A DNA stretch of 64,000 nucleotides, from contig CAZRIP010000004.1 in NCBI GenBank assembly GCA_964600165.1, positions 10,628 through 74,627 on the forward strand, written 5' to 3'. The notes below the pieces were generated by a model, which ran no database searches, was not told the origin of the DNA, and saw nothing but the letters and a program-made list of their open reading frames with translations. Source of the DNA: CAZRIP01 sp964600165. Lineage in GTDB: Bacteria; Elusimicrobiota; Elusimicrobia; UBA1565; UBA9628. How positions within the stretch are numbered: the first letter of the stretch is position 1; each line of letters starts with the position of its first letter. Below are positions 50,323 to 59,286 of the stretch, one piece after another. The position numbers and the translations under genes are program-made.

Positions 50323-51545
50323 AACGTAACTCCGAGGGTCGCGCCCGCGCCGAACTCGGCGGGAAAAGTCTTCGATTGGTCGATCGACTGCGTCGTGACT
50401 TTCTTCGGGCTCCAATTCACCGCGAGGTCGAGGCTGACGTGGAATAGGCGCAGCCCGCCGCCGAGAGAGATCAGCGTCTTTGCGCCCGCCTGAGCGAGGT
50501 TGCGGGAAAGTCCGAAGCGCAGCGGTAGATTGAACGACTGGCTGTTGATGACGTTGAACTCGGCGCCGACGCCGCCGTAGCGCGCCGCTTGGCTCGAGGC
50601 CGCGGTCGCGTTCGAGGTCAGGTCGAGGTCGGCGGTGAAATTCATGAAGCCGAGCGGCGAGATCGCGAAACCGGCGCGCGCGTTCGGCTGGAGCTTGAAC
50701 TTGCCCGGCTCGCCGTTGTTCTTCGCGACTTCGGGCTGCGAGAAGCTGGGTCCGTTGAGGTCGTGCGCGGCGACGGCCAGGCGCGGGTGCATCGGCACGC
50801 CGGCGAAAGAGCGGCTCAGGTCCCAGATCGCGCCGAGGTCGATCCCGGGCTGGAAGCTCGACTTCGTGTTCTTCGAGAAGTCGCCCAAGAAGCCCGTCGA
50901 GCTCGAGTCGCCGCTGCCGAGGAGCTGGTGCTGGGCGTAACCGACGCGGCCGACGATGCCCTTGAGCGCGCCGCCGACCATGACGCCGCGGGCGAACGGC
51001 AGCTCGTGGCCGTACGCGGCGCCGAACTCGGTGGCGCTGATGCCGCGCAGGACGATGGCCGAAGTGTTGTTTTGGACGGTCGCCGCGGTCGCGTGCGTCA
51101 TGTCGATCATCGGCTTGGCGCCGATGTCGGTGACGTCGTCGGCGAAGACGGCGAGCTTCCCGATCTTGACGAACGCGCCGCCGCCGAGGTCCGCCCGGGC
51201 GCCGGTCCCCGAAGAATTCAGCTTGTTGAGCGCGTTTTGTATGTTCGCGTCGGTGCAGTTCGGGGCGCCGGCTTGGCAGTCTTTCTGCAGTTGGGCCAGA
51301 TCATTGGCGCCCTGGACCATGTCGCCGCTGACGGCGGCGTGGCCGGTGAACGGCAGCTCGACGCCCGAGGAGTTGTTCGCTTGGTCGAGGCCCGCCGGGT
51401 TCCAATAAGCGCCGATCGGGCCTTGCGCGAGCGCCGTGCCCGTGCCGCCCATCGCCATCGCGCGCGCGCCGAGGTTGTGCCATTCGGTCGCCGAGGCGGC
51501 CGCCGCAAGGGGCAGCATCGTCAAGAAAGCGATAAAAGTCTTCAT
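50319..51545 (-). CDS. Outer-membrane beta-barrel protein, TraF/FadL-like
   Basis: Protein of 408 residues with signal peptide (ending near SATEW). The N-terminus of the mature protein, GARAMAMGGTGTALAQGPIGAYWNPAGL, in pieces RAMAMGGTGTA and YWNPAGL, is typical of the PorV/TraF/FadL-like barrels. Alternating beta strands run to the C-terminus, which ends in Phe as in BAM-dependent barrels (ATLGVTF). Function may be transport of hydrophobic compounds; not certain. Has its own strong promoter. Confidence 0.82.
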   Translation of the reverse strand: MKTFIAFLTMLPLAAAASATEWHNLGARAMAMGGTGTALAQGPIGAYWNPAGLDQANNSSGVELPFTGHAAVSGDMVQGANDLAQLQKDCQAGAPNCTDANIQNALNKLNSSGTGARADLGGGAFVKIGKLAVFADDVTDIGAKPMIDMTHATAATVQNNTSAIVLRGISATEFGAAYGHELPFARGVMVGGALKGIVGRVGYAQHQLLGSGDSSSTGFLGDFSKNTKSSFQPGIDLGAIWDLSRSFAGVPMHPRLAVAAHDLNGPSFSQPEVAKNNGEPGKFKLQPNARAGFAISPLGFMNFTADLDLTSNATAASSQAARYGGVGAEFNVINSQSFNLPLRFGLSRNLAQAGAKTLISLGGGLRLFHVSLDLAVNWSPKKVTTQSIDQSKTFPAEFGAGATLGVTF

Positions 51546-51553
51546 AAGTCTTC

Positions 51554-51582
51554 TATATAGCAGGCCGACGCGGCCGCGTCAA
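51554..51582 (-). promoter_or_regulatory. Strong promoter of the outer-membrane protein gene
   Basis: TTGACG (51577-51582), 17-base spacer, TATATA (51554-51559), ending 8 bases before ATG 51545. Confidence 0.75.
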
Positions 51583-51598
51583 TGTGACTTTGGCGGGC

Positions 51599-53107
51599 TT
51601 AGCTCGGAAGCTGGAAGAGGATCCTCGGAAGGTGGCGCAGGTAGATCAGCAGGTCGCGCAGCCGGCCGCGCTCGCGGGCGACGTCCTTAGGCACGAGGGA
51701 GCCGAGCGTTTCGCCCGCCGCGGCTTGATTGGGAAGCAAGTAGAGGCGAGGAGCTCCAGTTTTTACCGGCGGCGCGAGCAGGAGCTTGCGAAACGTCCGG
51801 TTCGAGAAGTAACGCGTGAAGGGCGAGAGCTTGATCTCGACTCCCATTTTCCGCAGCAGGCGCAGCGGGACCTGATTGCAATTGTGGAAAAAGATCGAGA
51901 GCGGGATCCCGCCCTTGCCGTCGCTTTCCTCCGCGTATCGCGCGAACTTCTCGGCGGCGGCCTTGGATATCTGGAACGGCACGCCGAGGGAGAAAGGCGG
52001 CATCTCGGGATGGCGGCCGAGCTGCGTCTTGAAGAACGGGTTCGAGAAAATGAAGGCGCGCGCGGAGGGGTAAACGCGCCAGCCCTTCGAGCCGACGAAC
52101 TCGAACAGGCGGTCGCCCACGCGAAGGGCGTTGTGGCCGTCCGGCATGTAGAACGGAAAGTAGTGCCACTCGACCGTGACCGGGTCTTCGGGCCGGGCGG
52201 TCGCGTAGGCTTCCTGCTCTTTTTTGAACAACCGCTCGGCCGAGCTGCGCGTCTCGACGGAGAACGTGAGCCCGTCCGCGCGCGCCAGGACGGGGCCGTT
52301 CTTCGGCTTTGGGGCCGGGATGAAGACGCGCGGCGCGTCGCCGGGGCTTTCCGGCGGCCTCAAATGACGCCCGGCGTCGTACGGGTCGAATACGAGCTGG
52401 CGCCCGCCCGCGTGGACGAGGTTGACGAGAAAGCCGTCGACGGTCGCGAGCTTGGGCTTGAACCCCGCGCTCCGCAGCGCGACGTTCGCGAGCAGCGCGT
52501 ATTCGCGATCGGTGGCGGACGCGCGCGTCTTGACGAACTCGCCGAGTTCCACGGCGCGGCCGCGCCGCCGCTCCTTTAAGAGGAGCGCCTGGCGATCTAG
52601 AGCGTCGCCCTTTCTGGGAAGCGCCTTGCGCACGAGCGCGGAGACCGAGGCCAGTCGCTCGGCCTCGGAGCCCTCGATCGACTCCGTCTTTTTGAGCAGA
52701 TTGCGCAAGCCGGGATGCGAGAGCGAGACGCGCGTGGGAATCTCGCCCGCGGCCTCGACGAGCGCGCCGTCCGAAAGCGCCGGCCTCTTGACCGAAGAAG
52801 AGTAGTCGAAGGTCTCCCGCATGTACGCCTCGACGGGCTTATCCGCCGGCCGCGCCGTAAACGAGGCGAGCGCGAGATAGACGGCGGCCTTGGCCACCCG
52901 GGGAGCCGCGGCGAGATTCGCCGCGAGCGGCGTCTCGGCGTCGTCCGGGACGACCGTCACTTGGTAGGGCTGGAGGCTCGCGGGAAGAGGCTCTACGGCC
53001 GGCATCGCGGCGCTCTGGGGCGCCGGTTCGGCTTCGACAGGACGCTCGAGCTCCGCCGCGGAGACGGGCGGACACAGGAGAAGAGCCGACAAGAGCAGCT
53101 GAAGCAT
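51599..53107 (-). CDS. Exported papain-like (DUF4105-like, permuted NlpC-type) protein
   Basis: Protein of 502 residues with signal peptide (MLQLLLSALLLCPPVSAAE). The first 290 residues are helical and include a transglutaminase-like-looking stretch (ATDREYALLANVALRSAG). The C-terminal part has H325 in PDGHNALRVGDRLFEF and C410 in FFHNCNQVPLRLL: a His-before-Cys order as in circularly permuted papain-like enzymes. A peptidase or amidase is plausible but not shown. ATG 53107 follows the terminator of the large upstream peptidase gene; no clear promoter seen. Confidence 0.65.
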   Translation of the reverse strand: MLQLLLSALLLCPPVSAAELERPVEAEPAPQSAAMPAVEPLPASLQPYQVTVVPDDAETPLAANLAAAPRVAKAAVYLALASFTARPADKPVEAYMRETFDYSSSVKRPALSDGALVEAAGEIPTRVSLSHPGLRNLLKKTESIEGSEAERLASVSALVRKALPRKGDALDRQALLLKERRRGRAVELGEFVKTRASATDREYALLANVALRSAGFKPKLATVDGFLVNLVHAGGRQLVFDPYDAGRHLRPPESPGDAPRVFIPAPKPKNGPVLARADGLTFSVETRSSAERLFKKEQEAYATARPEDPVTVEWHYFPFYMPDGHNALRVGDRLFEFVGSKGWRVYPSARAFIFSNPFFKTQLGRHPEMPPFSLGVPFQISKAAAEKFARYAEESDGKGGIPLSIFFHNCNQVPLRLLRKMGVEIKLSPFTRYFSNRTFRKLLLAPPVKTGAPRLYLLPNQAAAGETLGSLVPKDVARERGRLRDLLIYLRHLPRILFQLPS

Positions 53108-53124
53108 CGATGGTCTTAACAGAA

Positions 53125-53152
53125 GCCCCCGCGGGCCCGAGCCCGCGGGGGC
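53125..53152 (-). terminator. Stem-loop after the large peptidase gene
   Basis: Perfect 12-base stem GCCCCCGCGGGC / GCCCGCGGGGGC with loop CCGA; only a weak T-rich tail (TTCTGTT) follows on the minus strand. Confidence 0.7.
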
Positions 53153-53178
53153 GATGTCACTCGTGTTGTCAGCGAACG

Positions 53179-56100
53179 TTAAGGCTTGCCGTATTTCTTG
53201 CCGCCCCAAGAGAAGCTCGGAGCGAAGCGGATGCCCGGCATTCGGATATTGGCGCCAAGCGCGCGGGCGATCAAGACGTAACCAATGACGAGCGGGATGG
53301 CGGCCACGAACGTGCCCAGCAGGCCGAGCACGACGTGGCCCGTCAGGATGCCGGCGCCGATAGAGCCGACGACGCCGGCCGCGTTGATGACTCCGAATTC
53401 CTTCATGGTCAAGTCCCGCGGCGCCTTCGGGGCCTCGGGCGCGGCCGAAGCTTCCGTCGCGGGCCGCGCCGTTTGGTTCGTCGTCGCCCGGATGCCGACG
53501 ACTCCGGACGGCCCGGCGGGCTTTTCGCCCGCCGGCGCCGCCTCGTCGGTCTGCCCACCGATGCGCTTGATCTGCGTGGCCATGTACTCGGTCGACTTGG
53601 CCGAGCCGGTGATCGTGATCGTGAACTGGCTGTTGCGCCAGCCTCTTTGCTCCTCGATCTTGAACCCGAGGTCGTGGTAGTCGCCCGAGCGGTACTGATA
53701 AGCCCCCTGGAGCTTCGCGCGGATCTCGTCGCGCGCGGCGCGGCCGGCCGACAGCGAGAAGGTCTTCGTGACGACCTGCGCGCTCGCGCCCTGGCCGAAG
53801 CCCTCGGGTACGAGAGCGTTGGCGCCCTCGAAGGTGTCCGACGCGATCTCCTCGACCGCGACACCGGCGCCGCCGGTGACGACTCCGACGAGCCCGTTGG
53901 CGAGGTCGGCGACGCCGCCGACGATGCCCGGGTTCTGCGGCAGGTCGATGCCGTGCGCCTTGGCGGCCGCGCGGATCTCCTTCTCGAAGCGGATGGTGCC
54001 GTCGTTGCCCATGGCTCTGAGCAGGACCTGCGCCATCTGCGACGGGATGTCGCTGGTCTTCGCGAAGAGCGTCGGGACGATCAGGCTCTCGGCCGTGGCC
54101 GCGCCCTTGGCCTCGCCGAGCGAGGCGATGAGCGCCTTGCGCAGTTTCCAGGCGAAGCCCATCCACGCCTGGCCCTGATCGTGGACCTCGTCGCTGTCGC
54201 TGTATTGGTAAGTGTTCTCGCCGTGGCGGATCCACGACGGGTTGCGGTTCTTGAGGAAGCCCTCGCCGATGATCGGCGTGCCGAGGATGAACATCGAGCC
54301 GATGTCGCCCCAGCCTTCCGACATGCCGCCGTTGGTGATGCCGCCGATCATGTCGTCGACGAAGTGGCCGTACTCGTGCATGCCGACGCCGGGCCGGCCG
54401 GTGTCCGAGCATTCCTCGGAGTCGCGGAAGAAGTTGAGGCTCGGGCGGCCGGGCGTGTAGTAAGCGTTGCAGTCCTGATGGATGTTGACGTTGACCGGGA
54501 TCTGCTTGTCGATGCGCGCGTCGGCGTTGAGGCGCGTGCTCCACCAGTCGTGGATGCGGTTGATCCAGATGAGCATGTTGACCTGGTTGATCGTGCCGAG
54601 GTCGTTTTGCTCGGGGTTGAGGACGACGACGTTCGGCTTGCTCGGGTCGAGCGTCACGTTGACCTTGAGCTCCTTGCGGTCGGTGTCGTGGATCTTGGCC
54701 CACTTGCTCTCGACGGTGGCCGTGAAGGTCTTGCCCTTGCCGGCGAACTTGCCGTCGGTGTCGGCCATGTCGGCCTTGCCGTCGAGCGTGAACTTGATGT
54801 ACGGGGTCGCGAGGTCGACCAAGACCGGCTCGCCGTTCTGGCGATGATCGTTGGCTTCGGCGCGAGCCTGGACGACGCCGGAGACGGAGGCGGCGTCGGG
54901 CTCGGCCGCGGCTTGCGCGAGCATGACGGTCTCCTTGCCGGAGGCGTCGGTGAAGATGTACTGGACCGGGTGGCTGCGGGCCAGAGTCTGCCAGCGCTCA
55001 ATGCGCACGGCCGTCGGGTTGACGCCCCGGGAAAGGACCGAGCTATAGGCCGTCTCGAGATTCATGATCTTCGACAGATCGATCTCGTTGAAGTCGGTGC
55101 CGGACGGCGCGGGGCGCGCGTCCGTCGCATGGACCTCGCCCTTGAAGTTGACGTAGACCTCGAGCACCTGGTTCGTCGCCGGAACGTAGAAGCGATAAGC
55201 CCAGATGTTGGACTTATTGAGGAGGTTCGCCGCCGCGCCGATGAGCTGGGCGCCCGCGGGAGCCGCCTGGCGCGCGGCCTCGAGGCGAGCCGACGCCTCG
55301 GGGTAGGCCATCTTCGGCGCGGTGTAGCGGTGGATCGTCCAGCCCTTGAAGATCTCGTTGGAGACGATCTTGGCCATGTTGTCGACCGGACCGTCGACGA
55401 CGAGAAGCGTGCCGCCGTTGCCTTCGGTGGCGAGCGTCATGCCGGCCTTCGCGAGGAAATCCTTCATCGCGGAGCGCGCTTCATCCGTCAGCGGTCTCTC
55501 GTCGCGATAAGCGATCGCGAAGCGGCCCTGCTCGGGCGCCTTCGTCGCCGCGTCGCGGACGCCGACGCGGGAGTCCCACGCGAAGATGTCGCCCGTGGCG
55601 ATATCTATGGCGACCTTGACGCCGACGTACTGGCCGAGGCCGTCGATGTCGTAGAGGTTGACGGCGTGCCAGGCGCCCTCGTGATAGACGATGCGGCGCT
55701 CGACGAAGACGAGGCTGACGCCGGCGCCCTGGGGCATCTGGCGCAGCTGGTCCTCGGCGACCTGCTTGAGCTCGTCGTCGGTCTTGGTGGCGCGCGCCGC
55801 GACGTTGAGGTTCGGGTAGAGCTTGGCGGAAGCCGCCATCAGGATCGGCTGGTTCTTGACGATGTTGACCGTGAACGAGAGCGACGTGCCGTTGACGACG
55901 GCGTTGGTCGTCGCGCCGTCGGCGCCCGTCGTCTTGCGCTGCTGCTGGAAGTACGCGAAGACCTGGCCGATCTGGTCGCCTTCGCCCGGGACGTAGCGCA
56001 CGTGGACTTCCTTGAGCTCGTCGCGCGTGACGCCCCACTTGGCGGCGTCGTTGTCGATCATGCGCAGGAGAGCTTCCTTGACGCTCGATTCGATCTCGGC

Positions 56101-56727
56101 TTGCGTGCCGCGCACGCTCGCGTTGAGGACGCGCGGGCCGGCGCCGAAAATGCCGCCGGAGGTTCGGGCACCGGGAGCGTCGATCGCGTTCGCCTGGATG
56201 TTGACGGTGCGGACTTTCTTCGGGTCCGGCGTCTTCGGCGCGTCGCCGAGGTTGAAGTCTTGCGGCAGCACCGGCTTGGGAAGGGGGCGGATGCCCATGG
56301 CGTCGGCCGGAGCCGCGGCGCGGCTCATGTCGAAAACGGAGCTCCAGCTCACGCTGCGGCCGAGGAGTACCTGGCCGGCGGCCTGGGCCAGGCTCGACAG
56401 AACGCCGGGCTTTTCGGACTTCGGCGCCGCGAGGGCCGCGGGCGCGGCGGAAACGGCGGCTTGAGCCGTTTGGGCGGCTTCGGGAAGAGCCGCGGCGCTC
56501 ATGGCTTCCATCGGCACGAGGCCGTTGACGGGCGCGAGCGCGGCCGGAAGAGAGGGAATCTGGGCGGAGATGTCGTTGCCGGGAATCTTGACGGGCTCGA
56601 GCGTCGTCAGGCGCGCGGTCGGGACGGCCTCGAGCTCGGCGGCGAAAGCGGGGATGGACGTGCCGACGGAGGACCACACGACGGCGAGGGAAAGCAAAGC
56701 GCAGGAATATCTCGGCGATTGTTTCAT
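53179..56727 (-). CDS. Very large secreted M36/thermolysin-like metallopeptidase with C-terminal membrane segment
   Basis: Preproprotein of 1182 residues. Signal peptide (MKQSPRYSCALLSLAVVW..AFA), an alanine/proline-rich region to about 150, then a propeptide with two FTP/PepSY-like repeats (about 180-520). The catalytic domain has H784, E785 and H788 (GMHEYGHFVDD) with third zinc ligand E804 in GGMSEGWGDIG, the fungalysin (M36) pattern. A C-terminal part with a sheet domain (QFTITITGSAKSTEYMA) leads to two hydrophobic stretches (GVVGSIGAGILTGHVVLGLL) near residue 1130. It could be a membrane-tethered extracellular protease. A TAGAAT box lies 9 bases before ATG 56727. Confidence 0.85.
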   Translation of the reverse strand: MKQSPRYSCALLSLAVVWSSVGTSIPAFAAELEAVPTARLTTLEPVKIPGNDISAQIPSLPAALAPVNGLVPMEAMSAAALPEAAQTAQAAVSAAPAALAAPKSEKPGVLSSLAQAAGQVLLGRSVSWSSVFDMSRAAAPADAMGIRPLPKPVLPQDFNLGDAPKTPDPKKVRTVNIQANAIDAPGARTSGGIFGAGPRVLNASVRGTQAEIESSVKEALLRMIDNDAAKWGVTRDELKEVHVRYVPGEGDQIGQVFAYFQQQRKTTGADGATTNAVVNGTSLSFTVNIVKNQPILMAASAKLYPNLNVAARATKTDDELKQVAEDQLRQMPQGAGVSLVFVERRIVYHEGAWHAVNLYDIDGLGQYVGVKVAIDIATGDIFAWDSRVGVRDAATKAPEQGRFAIAYRDERPLTDEARSAMKDFLAKAGMTLATEGNGGTLLVVDGPVDNMAKIVSNEIFKGWTIHRYTAPKMAYPEASARLEAARQAAPAGAQLIGAAANLLNKSNIWAYRFYVPATNQVLEVYVNFKGEVHATDARPAPSGTDFNEIDLSKIMNLETAYSSVLSRGVNPTAVRIERWQTLARSHPVQYIFTDASGKETVMLAQAAAEPDAASVSGVVQARAEANDHRQNGEPVLVDLATPYIKFTLDGKADMADTDGKFAGKGKTFTATVESKWAKIHDTDRKELKVNVTLDPSKPNVVVLNPEQNDLGTINQVNMLIWINRIHDWWSTRLNADARIDKQIPVNVNIHQDCNAYYTPGRPSLNFFRDSEECSDTGRPGVGMHEYGHFVDDMIGGITNGGMSEGWGDIGSMFILGTPIIGEGFLKNRNPSWIRHGENTYQYSDSDEVHDQGQAWMGFAWKLRKALIASLGEAKGAATAESLIVPTLFAKTSDIPSQMAQVLLRAMGNDGTIRFEKEIRAAAKAHGIDLPQNPGIVGGVADLANGLVGVVTGGAGVAVEEIASDTFEGANALVPEGFGQGASAQVVTKTFSLSAGRAARDEIRAKLQGAYQYRSGDYHDLGFKIEEQRGWRNSQFTITITGSAKSTEYMATQIKRIGGQTDEAAPAGEKPAGPSGVVGIRATTNQTARPATEASAAPEAPKAPRDLTMKEFGVINAAGVVGSIGAGILTGHVVLGLLGTFVAAIPLVIGYVLIARALGANIRMPGIRFAPSFSWGGKKYGKP

Positions 56728-56736
56728 GGTAGCGCG

Positions 56737-56742
56737 ATTCTA
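56737..56742 (-). promoter_or_regulatory. -10 box (TAGAAT) of the large peptidase gene
   Basis: Minus strand, ending 9 bases before ATG 56727; leader of about 2-3 bases. Confidence 0.5.
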
Positions 56743-56843
56743 TCTAACGGCTTCGCGTCCTCTCGCGGGCCGACGGGGCACAACGCGTTTGCCAGGAGCC
56801 CTAGGCGCGAATAGGACTTTGGGGAAGGAGAAGGGCCGGGCGC

Positions 56844-56849
56844 TATTTT
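56844..56849 (+). promoter_or_regulatory. -10 box (TATTTT) of ychF, leaderless
   Basis: Ends 6 bases before ATG 56856, supporting this start over ATG 56868. Confidence 0.45.
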
Positions 56850-56855
56850 GATACG

Positions 56856-57938
56856 ATGACGCATCCTATGGAGATCGGCATCGTCGGGCTTCCGAACGTA
56901 GGCAAGTCGACTATCTTCAACGCGCTGACCTCGGCCAACGCCGCCGCCTCGAACTACCCGTTTACGACGATCGAGCCGAACGTCGGCGTCGTCGCCGTGC
57001 CGGACGCCCGTTTGTCGCGCCTCTCTTCCTTATTTAAGCCCAAGAAAACAACCCCTGCATCCGTCCGTTTCGTAGACATCGCGGGTCTCGTCAAAGGGGC
57101 CGCGCAGGGCGAGGGCCTGGGGAACAAGTTCCTTTCTCATATTAGGGAAGTCGACGCGATCATCATGATGGTACGCCTCTTCTCCGACCCCGACGTCGTC
57201 CACACGATGGGCTCCGTCGATCCGCGACGCGACGTCGAGGTCATCGAGACCGAGCTCATGCTGGCCGACCTCGCCAGCTTGGAAAAACAATACGACAAGG
57301 TGTTCGGCAAGTCGAAGTCCGGCGACAAGGCCGCGATCGCGACGATGGCGGTGCTCGATCAGCTCAAGAAAGGCCTCTCGGAGGGCAAGCCCGCGCGCGC
57401 TCTCGGCATGGACCCGAAGGCGATCCGCGACTTTTCCTTGTTGACCGCCAAACCCGTCTTGTTCGTCGGCAACACCGACGAAAAGCCGGACGCCAAGCTC
57501 CTCGGCGAGCTCGAGGCGATCGCCAAGGAGCGCGGCGCCCAGGCCGTGGCCGTGTGCTCGAAGCTCGAGGCGGAGATCGCTCAGCTCGCGTTCGAGGACC
57601 GCAAGGTCTTCATGGACGACTTGGGCCTCAAGGAGACGGGCCTCGAGCGCGTCATCGTCGCCGCGTACCGGCTCCTCGGGCTCCAGAGCTATTTCACCGC
57701 GGGCGAAGACGAGGTCCGCGCCTGGACGATCGTGCGCGGCTTTCGCGCGCCGCAGGCCGCCGGCGTCATCCACACCGATTTCGAGAAGGGCTTCATCAAG
57801 GCCGACGTCTATTCCTTCAAGGACATCGACGCTTACGAAAAGGAGTCCGCCTTGCGCGAGAAGGGCTTGATCCGCTCCGAAGGCAGGGACTACGTGATGC
57901 AGGACGGCGATGTCTGCTTCTTCAAGTTCTCCAGCTAA
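56856..57938 (+). CDS. ychF: Ribosome-associated ATPase YchF/OLA1 family
   Basis: Universal P-loop protein of 360 residues that binds ribosomes and prefers ATP. Motifs: G1 GLPNVGKST, G3 DIAGLVKGAAQGEG, the NTDE form in place of NKxD (LFVGNTDEKPDA) and the C-terminal TGS domain (TIVRGFRAPQAAGVIHTDF, shortened). Normal length. The last 29 bases overlap the next gene. Confidence 0.96.
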   Translation: MTHPMEIGIVGLPNVGKSTIFNALTSANAAASNYPFTTIEPNVGVVAVPDARLSRLSSLFKPKKTTPASVRFVDIAGLVKGAAQGEGLGNKFLSHIREVDAIIMMVRLFSDPDVVHTMGSVDPRRDVEVIETELMLADLASLEKQYDKVFGKSKSGDKAAIATMAVLDQLKKGLSEGKPARALGMDPKAIRDFSLLTAKPVLFVGNTDEKPDAKLLGELEAIAKERGAQAVAVCSKLEAEIAQLAFEDRKVFMDDLGLKETGLERVIVAAYRLLGLQSYFTAGEDEVRAWTIVRGFRAPQAAGVIHTDFEKGFIKADVYSFKDIDAYEKESALREKGLIRSEGRDYVMQDGDVCFFKFSS

Positions 57939-59112
57939 CACGCGCGCGATCGGCGCGCGCTGCCGGCACTTCGGCTCCTGCGGCGGCTGCGCGATGCAGG
58001 ACCGGGAGTACCCGCGGCAGCTCGAGCTCAAGTGCGAGCGCGTGGCCGCGCTGCTCGATCCGCTCGGTCTGCAGCCGTCGCGCGCGCACGGCTCTCCGAA
58101 GACGTGGTTTTACCGCAACAAGATGGAGTTCTCGTTCGGCGACGTTTATCCGCCGATCCCCGGCGGCCCCGCGGTCAAGCTGGGCCTGAAACCCAAGGGG
58201 CGCTGGTACGAGATATTGGATTTGGCGGAGTGTTTTCTGCTCTCCGAGGAGACGCCCGCGCTCTTGAAGGCGGTCCGCGAGTGGGCCGAGCGCGAGAAGC
58301 TGCTTCCTTATAATAGCCGGCGCCACACGGGGTTCTTGCGGCACTTGGTCGTGCGCGAGGGCAAGAACACCGGCGAGCGGCTCGTGCTGCTCGTCACGGC
58401 GCCGGGGGAGTTCCCCGCCGAGTCGTTCGTCGAAGCGGTCAAGGCGGTCTATCCCGCGACGACGATCATGCGCGGCGTCAACGGCAAGCTTTCGGACACG
58501 GCGAACTGCGACTCGAGCGGCGTCCTCGAGGGCACGGGCTTCATCACCGAGGCGCTGCGCTTCCCCGGCCAGGAGCTCCGCTTTCGCGTCTCGCCGAGCG
58601 CGTTCTTCCAGACGAATACTTCCGGCACCGAGCTCTTATACGGCCTCCTGCGCGATTGGACCAAGGAGGCGGGCGCCAAGGTCGCGCTCGATCTTTACTG
58701 CGGCGGCGGGGGGATCGGCTTGTCGCTCGCGGGCGTCTGCGAGAAGGTGATCGGCGCCGAGGTCACGCCCTCGGCGGTCGCCGACGCGCGCGCCAACGCC
58801 GAGCTCAACGCCGTCAAGAACATCCAGTTCTTCGTCGGACAGGTCGAGACGATGCTCCCGTCGCTGTTGGCTTTCTCTCCCGATCTCGTCGTCGTCGACC
58901 CGCCGCGCGCGGGGCTGCACGCGAAGGCGCTCGAGACTCTTTTGGAATCAGGAGCGCCGCAGATTTTTTACGTCTCGTGCAACCCGGAGGCGCTCGCGCG
59001 CGATCTGACGCGCCTCGTCGAGCGCTACAGCGTCTTTCGCTGCGAGGTCGTCGATCTTTTTCCGCACACGGAGCACGTCGAGACCGTCGTTTGGCTCAAA
59101 AGGCTCGGATAA
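57910..59112 (+). CDS. 23S rRNA/tRNA uracil-5-methyltransferase family (RlmD/TrmA-like)
   Basis: Iron-sulfur methyltransferase of 400 residues making 5-methyluridine in RNA. Cluster cysteines are C18, C24, C27 (CRHFGSCGGC) and C108 (LAECFLL). SAM motif VALDLYCGGGGIGLSLA follows near 255; the catalytic Cys is in YVSCNPEALARDL. No TRAM domain is present at the N-terminus. Whether the target is rRNA or tRNA cannot be told. ATG 57910 overlaps ychF. Confidence 0.92.
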   Translation: MSASSSSPANTRAIGARCRHFGSCGGCAMQDREYPRQLELKCERVAALLDPLGLQPSRAHGSPKTWFYRNKMEFSFGDVYPPIPGGPAVKLGLKPKGRWYEILDLAECFLLSEETPALLKAVREWAEREKLLPYNSRRHTGFLRHLVVREGKNTGERLVLLVTAPGEFPAESFVEAVKAVYPATTIMRGVNGKLSDTANCDSSGVLEGTGFITEALRFPGQELRFRVSPSAFFQTNTSGTELLYGLLRDWTKEAGAKVALDLYCGGGGIGLSLAGVCEKVIGAEVTPSAVADARANAELNAVKNIQFFVGQVETMLPSLLAFSPDLVVVDPPRAGLHAKALETLLESGAPQIFYVSCNPEALARDLTRLVERYSVFRCEVVDLFPHTEHVETVVWLKRLG

Positions 59113-59120
59113 GCTATAAT
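59091..59120 (+). promoter_or_regulatory. Promoter of tRNA-Arg
   Basis: TTGGCT (59091-59096), 18-base spacer, TATAAT (59115-59120); gives a leader of about 23 bases before the tRNA. Confidence 0.6.
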
Positions 59121-59149
59121 CTCGTCCTTCCGCTGGAAGGCCTCCGATT

Positions 59150-59221
59150 GCGCTCGTAACACAATGGATAGTGTCCGAGCCTGCGAAGCTCGGTATACAG
59201 GTTCGATTCCTGTCGAGCGCA
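59150..59221 (+). tRNA. tRNA-Arg (anticodon GCG)
   Basis: Acceptor GCGCTCG pairs with CGAGCGC, D arm ACAC..GTGT, anticodon stem CGAGC/GCTCG around loop CTGCGAA (anticodon GCG), T arm ACAGG-TTCGATT-CCTGT. A20 and C35, the arginine identity bases, are present. No encoded CCA. The anticodon GCG, not the usual ACG, is unusual for a bacterium. Confidence 0.92.
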
Positions 59222-59241
59222 ATGGGAGGCTTTCTTTTTTT

Positions 59242-59259
59242 ATCCGCCGCGCGGCGGAT
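59242..59259. repeat. 18-base palindrome, ATCCGCC-type
   Basis: ATCCGCCGCGCGGCGGAT is perfectly self-complementary, 20 bases after tRNA-Arg. Shares arms with 19733-19752. A T run precedes rather than follows it. Confidence 0.7.
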
Positions 59260-59286
59260 GCCGAACGGAGCCTGACCTCTAGTCTC

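Noticed and set aside
54704..54710. Very long extension of the papain-like gene to 54703 giving a 1034-residue protein
   Set aside because: The extra N-terminal 530 residues are arginine-rich shadow of the peptidase gene; ATG 53107 begins a clean signal peptide.
53110..56814. A 1234-residue plus-strand open frame opposite the large peptidase
   Set aside because: Composition is an Arg/Asp/Val-rich mirror of the GC-rich codons on the minus strand, with no motif; it is a shadow frame.
59025..59222. Small minus-strand frame over tRNA-Arg (GIEPVYRASQ-type peptide)
   Set aside because: This is the well-known false peptide produced by translating across a tRNA gene.
59242..59259. Palindrome after tRNA-Arg as an intrinsic terminator
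   Set aside because: The T run lies before the stem on the plus strand, and no T run follows on either strand.
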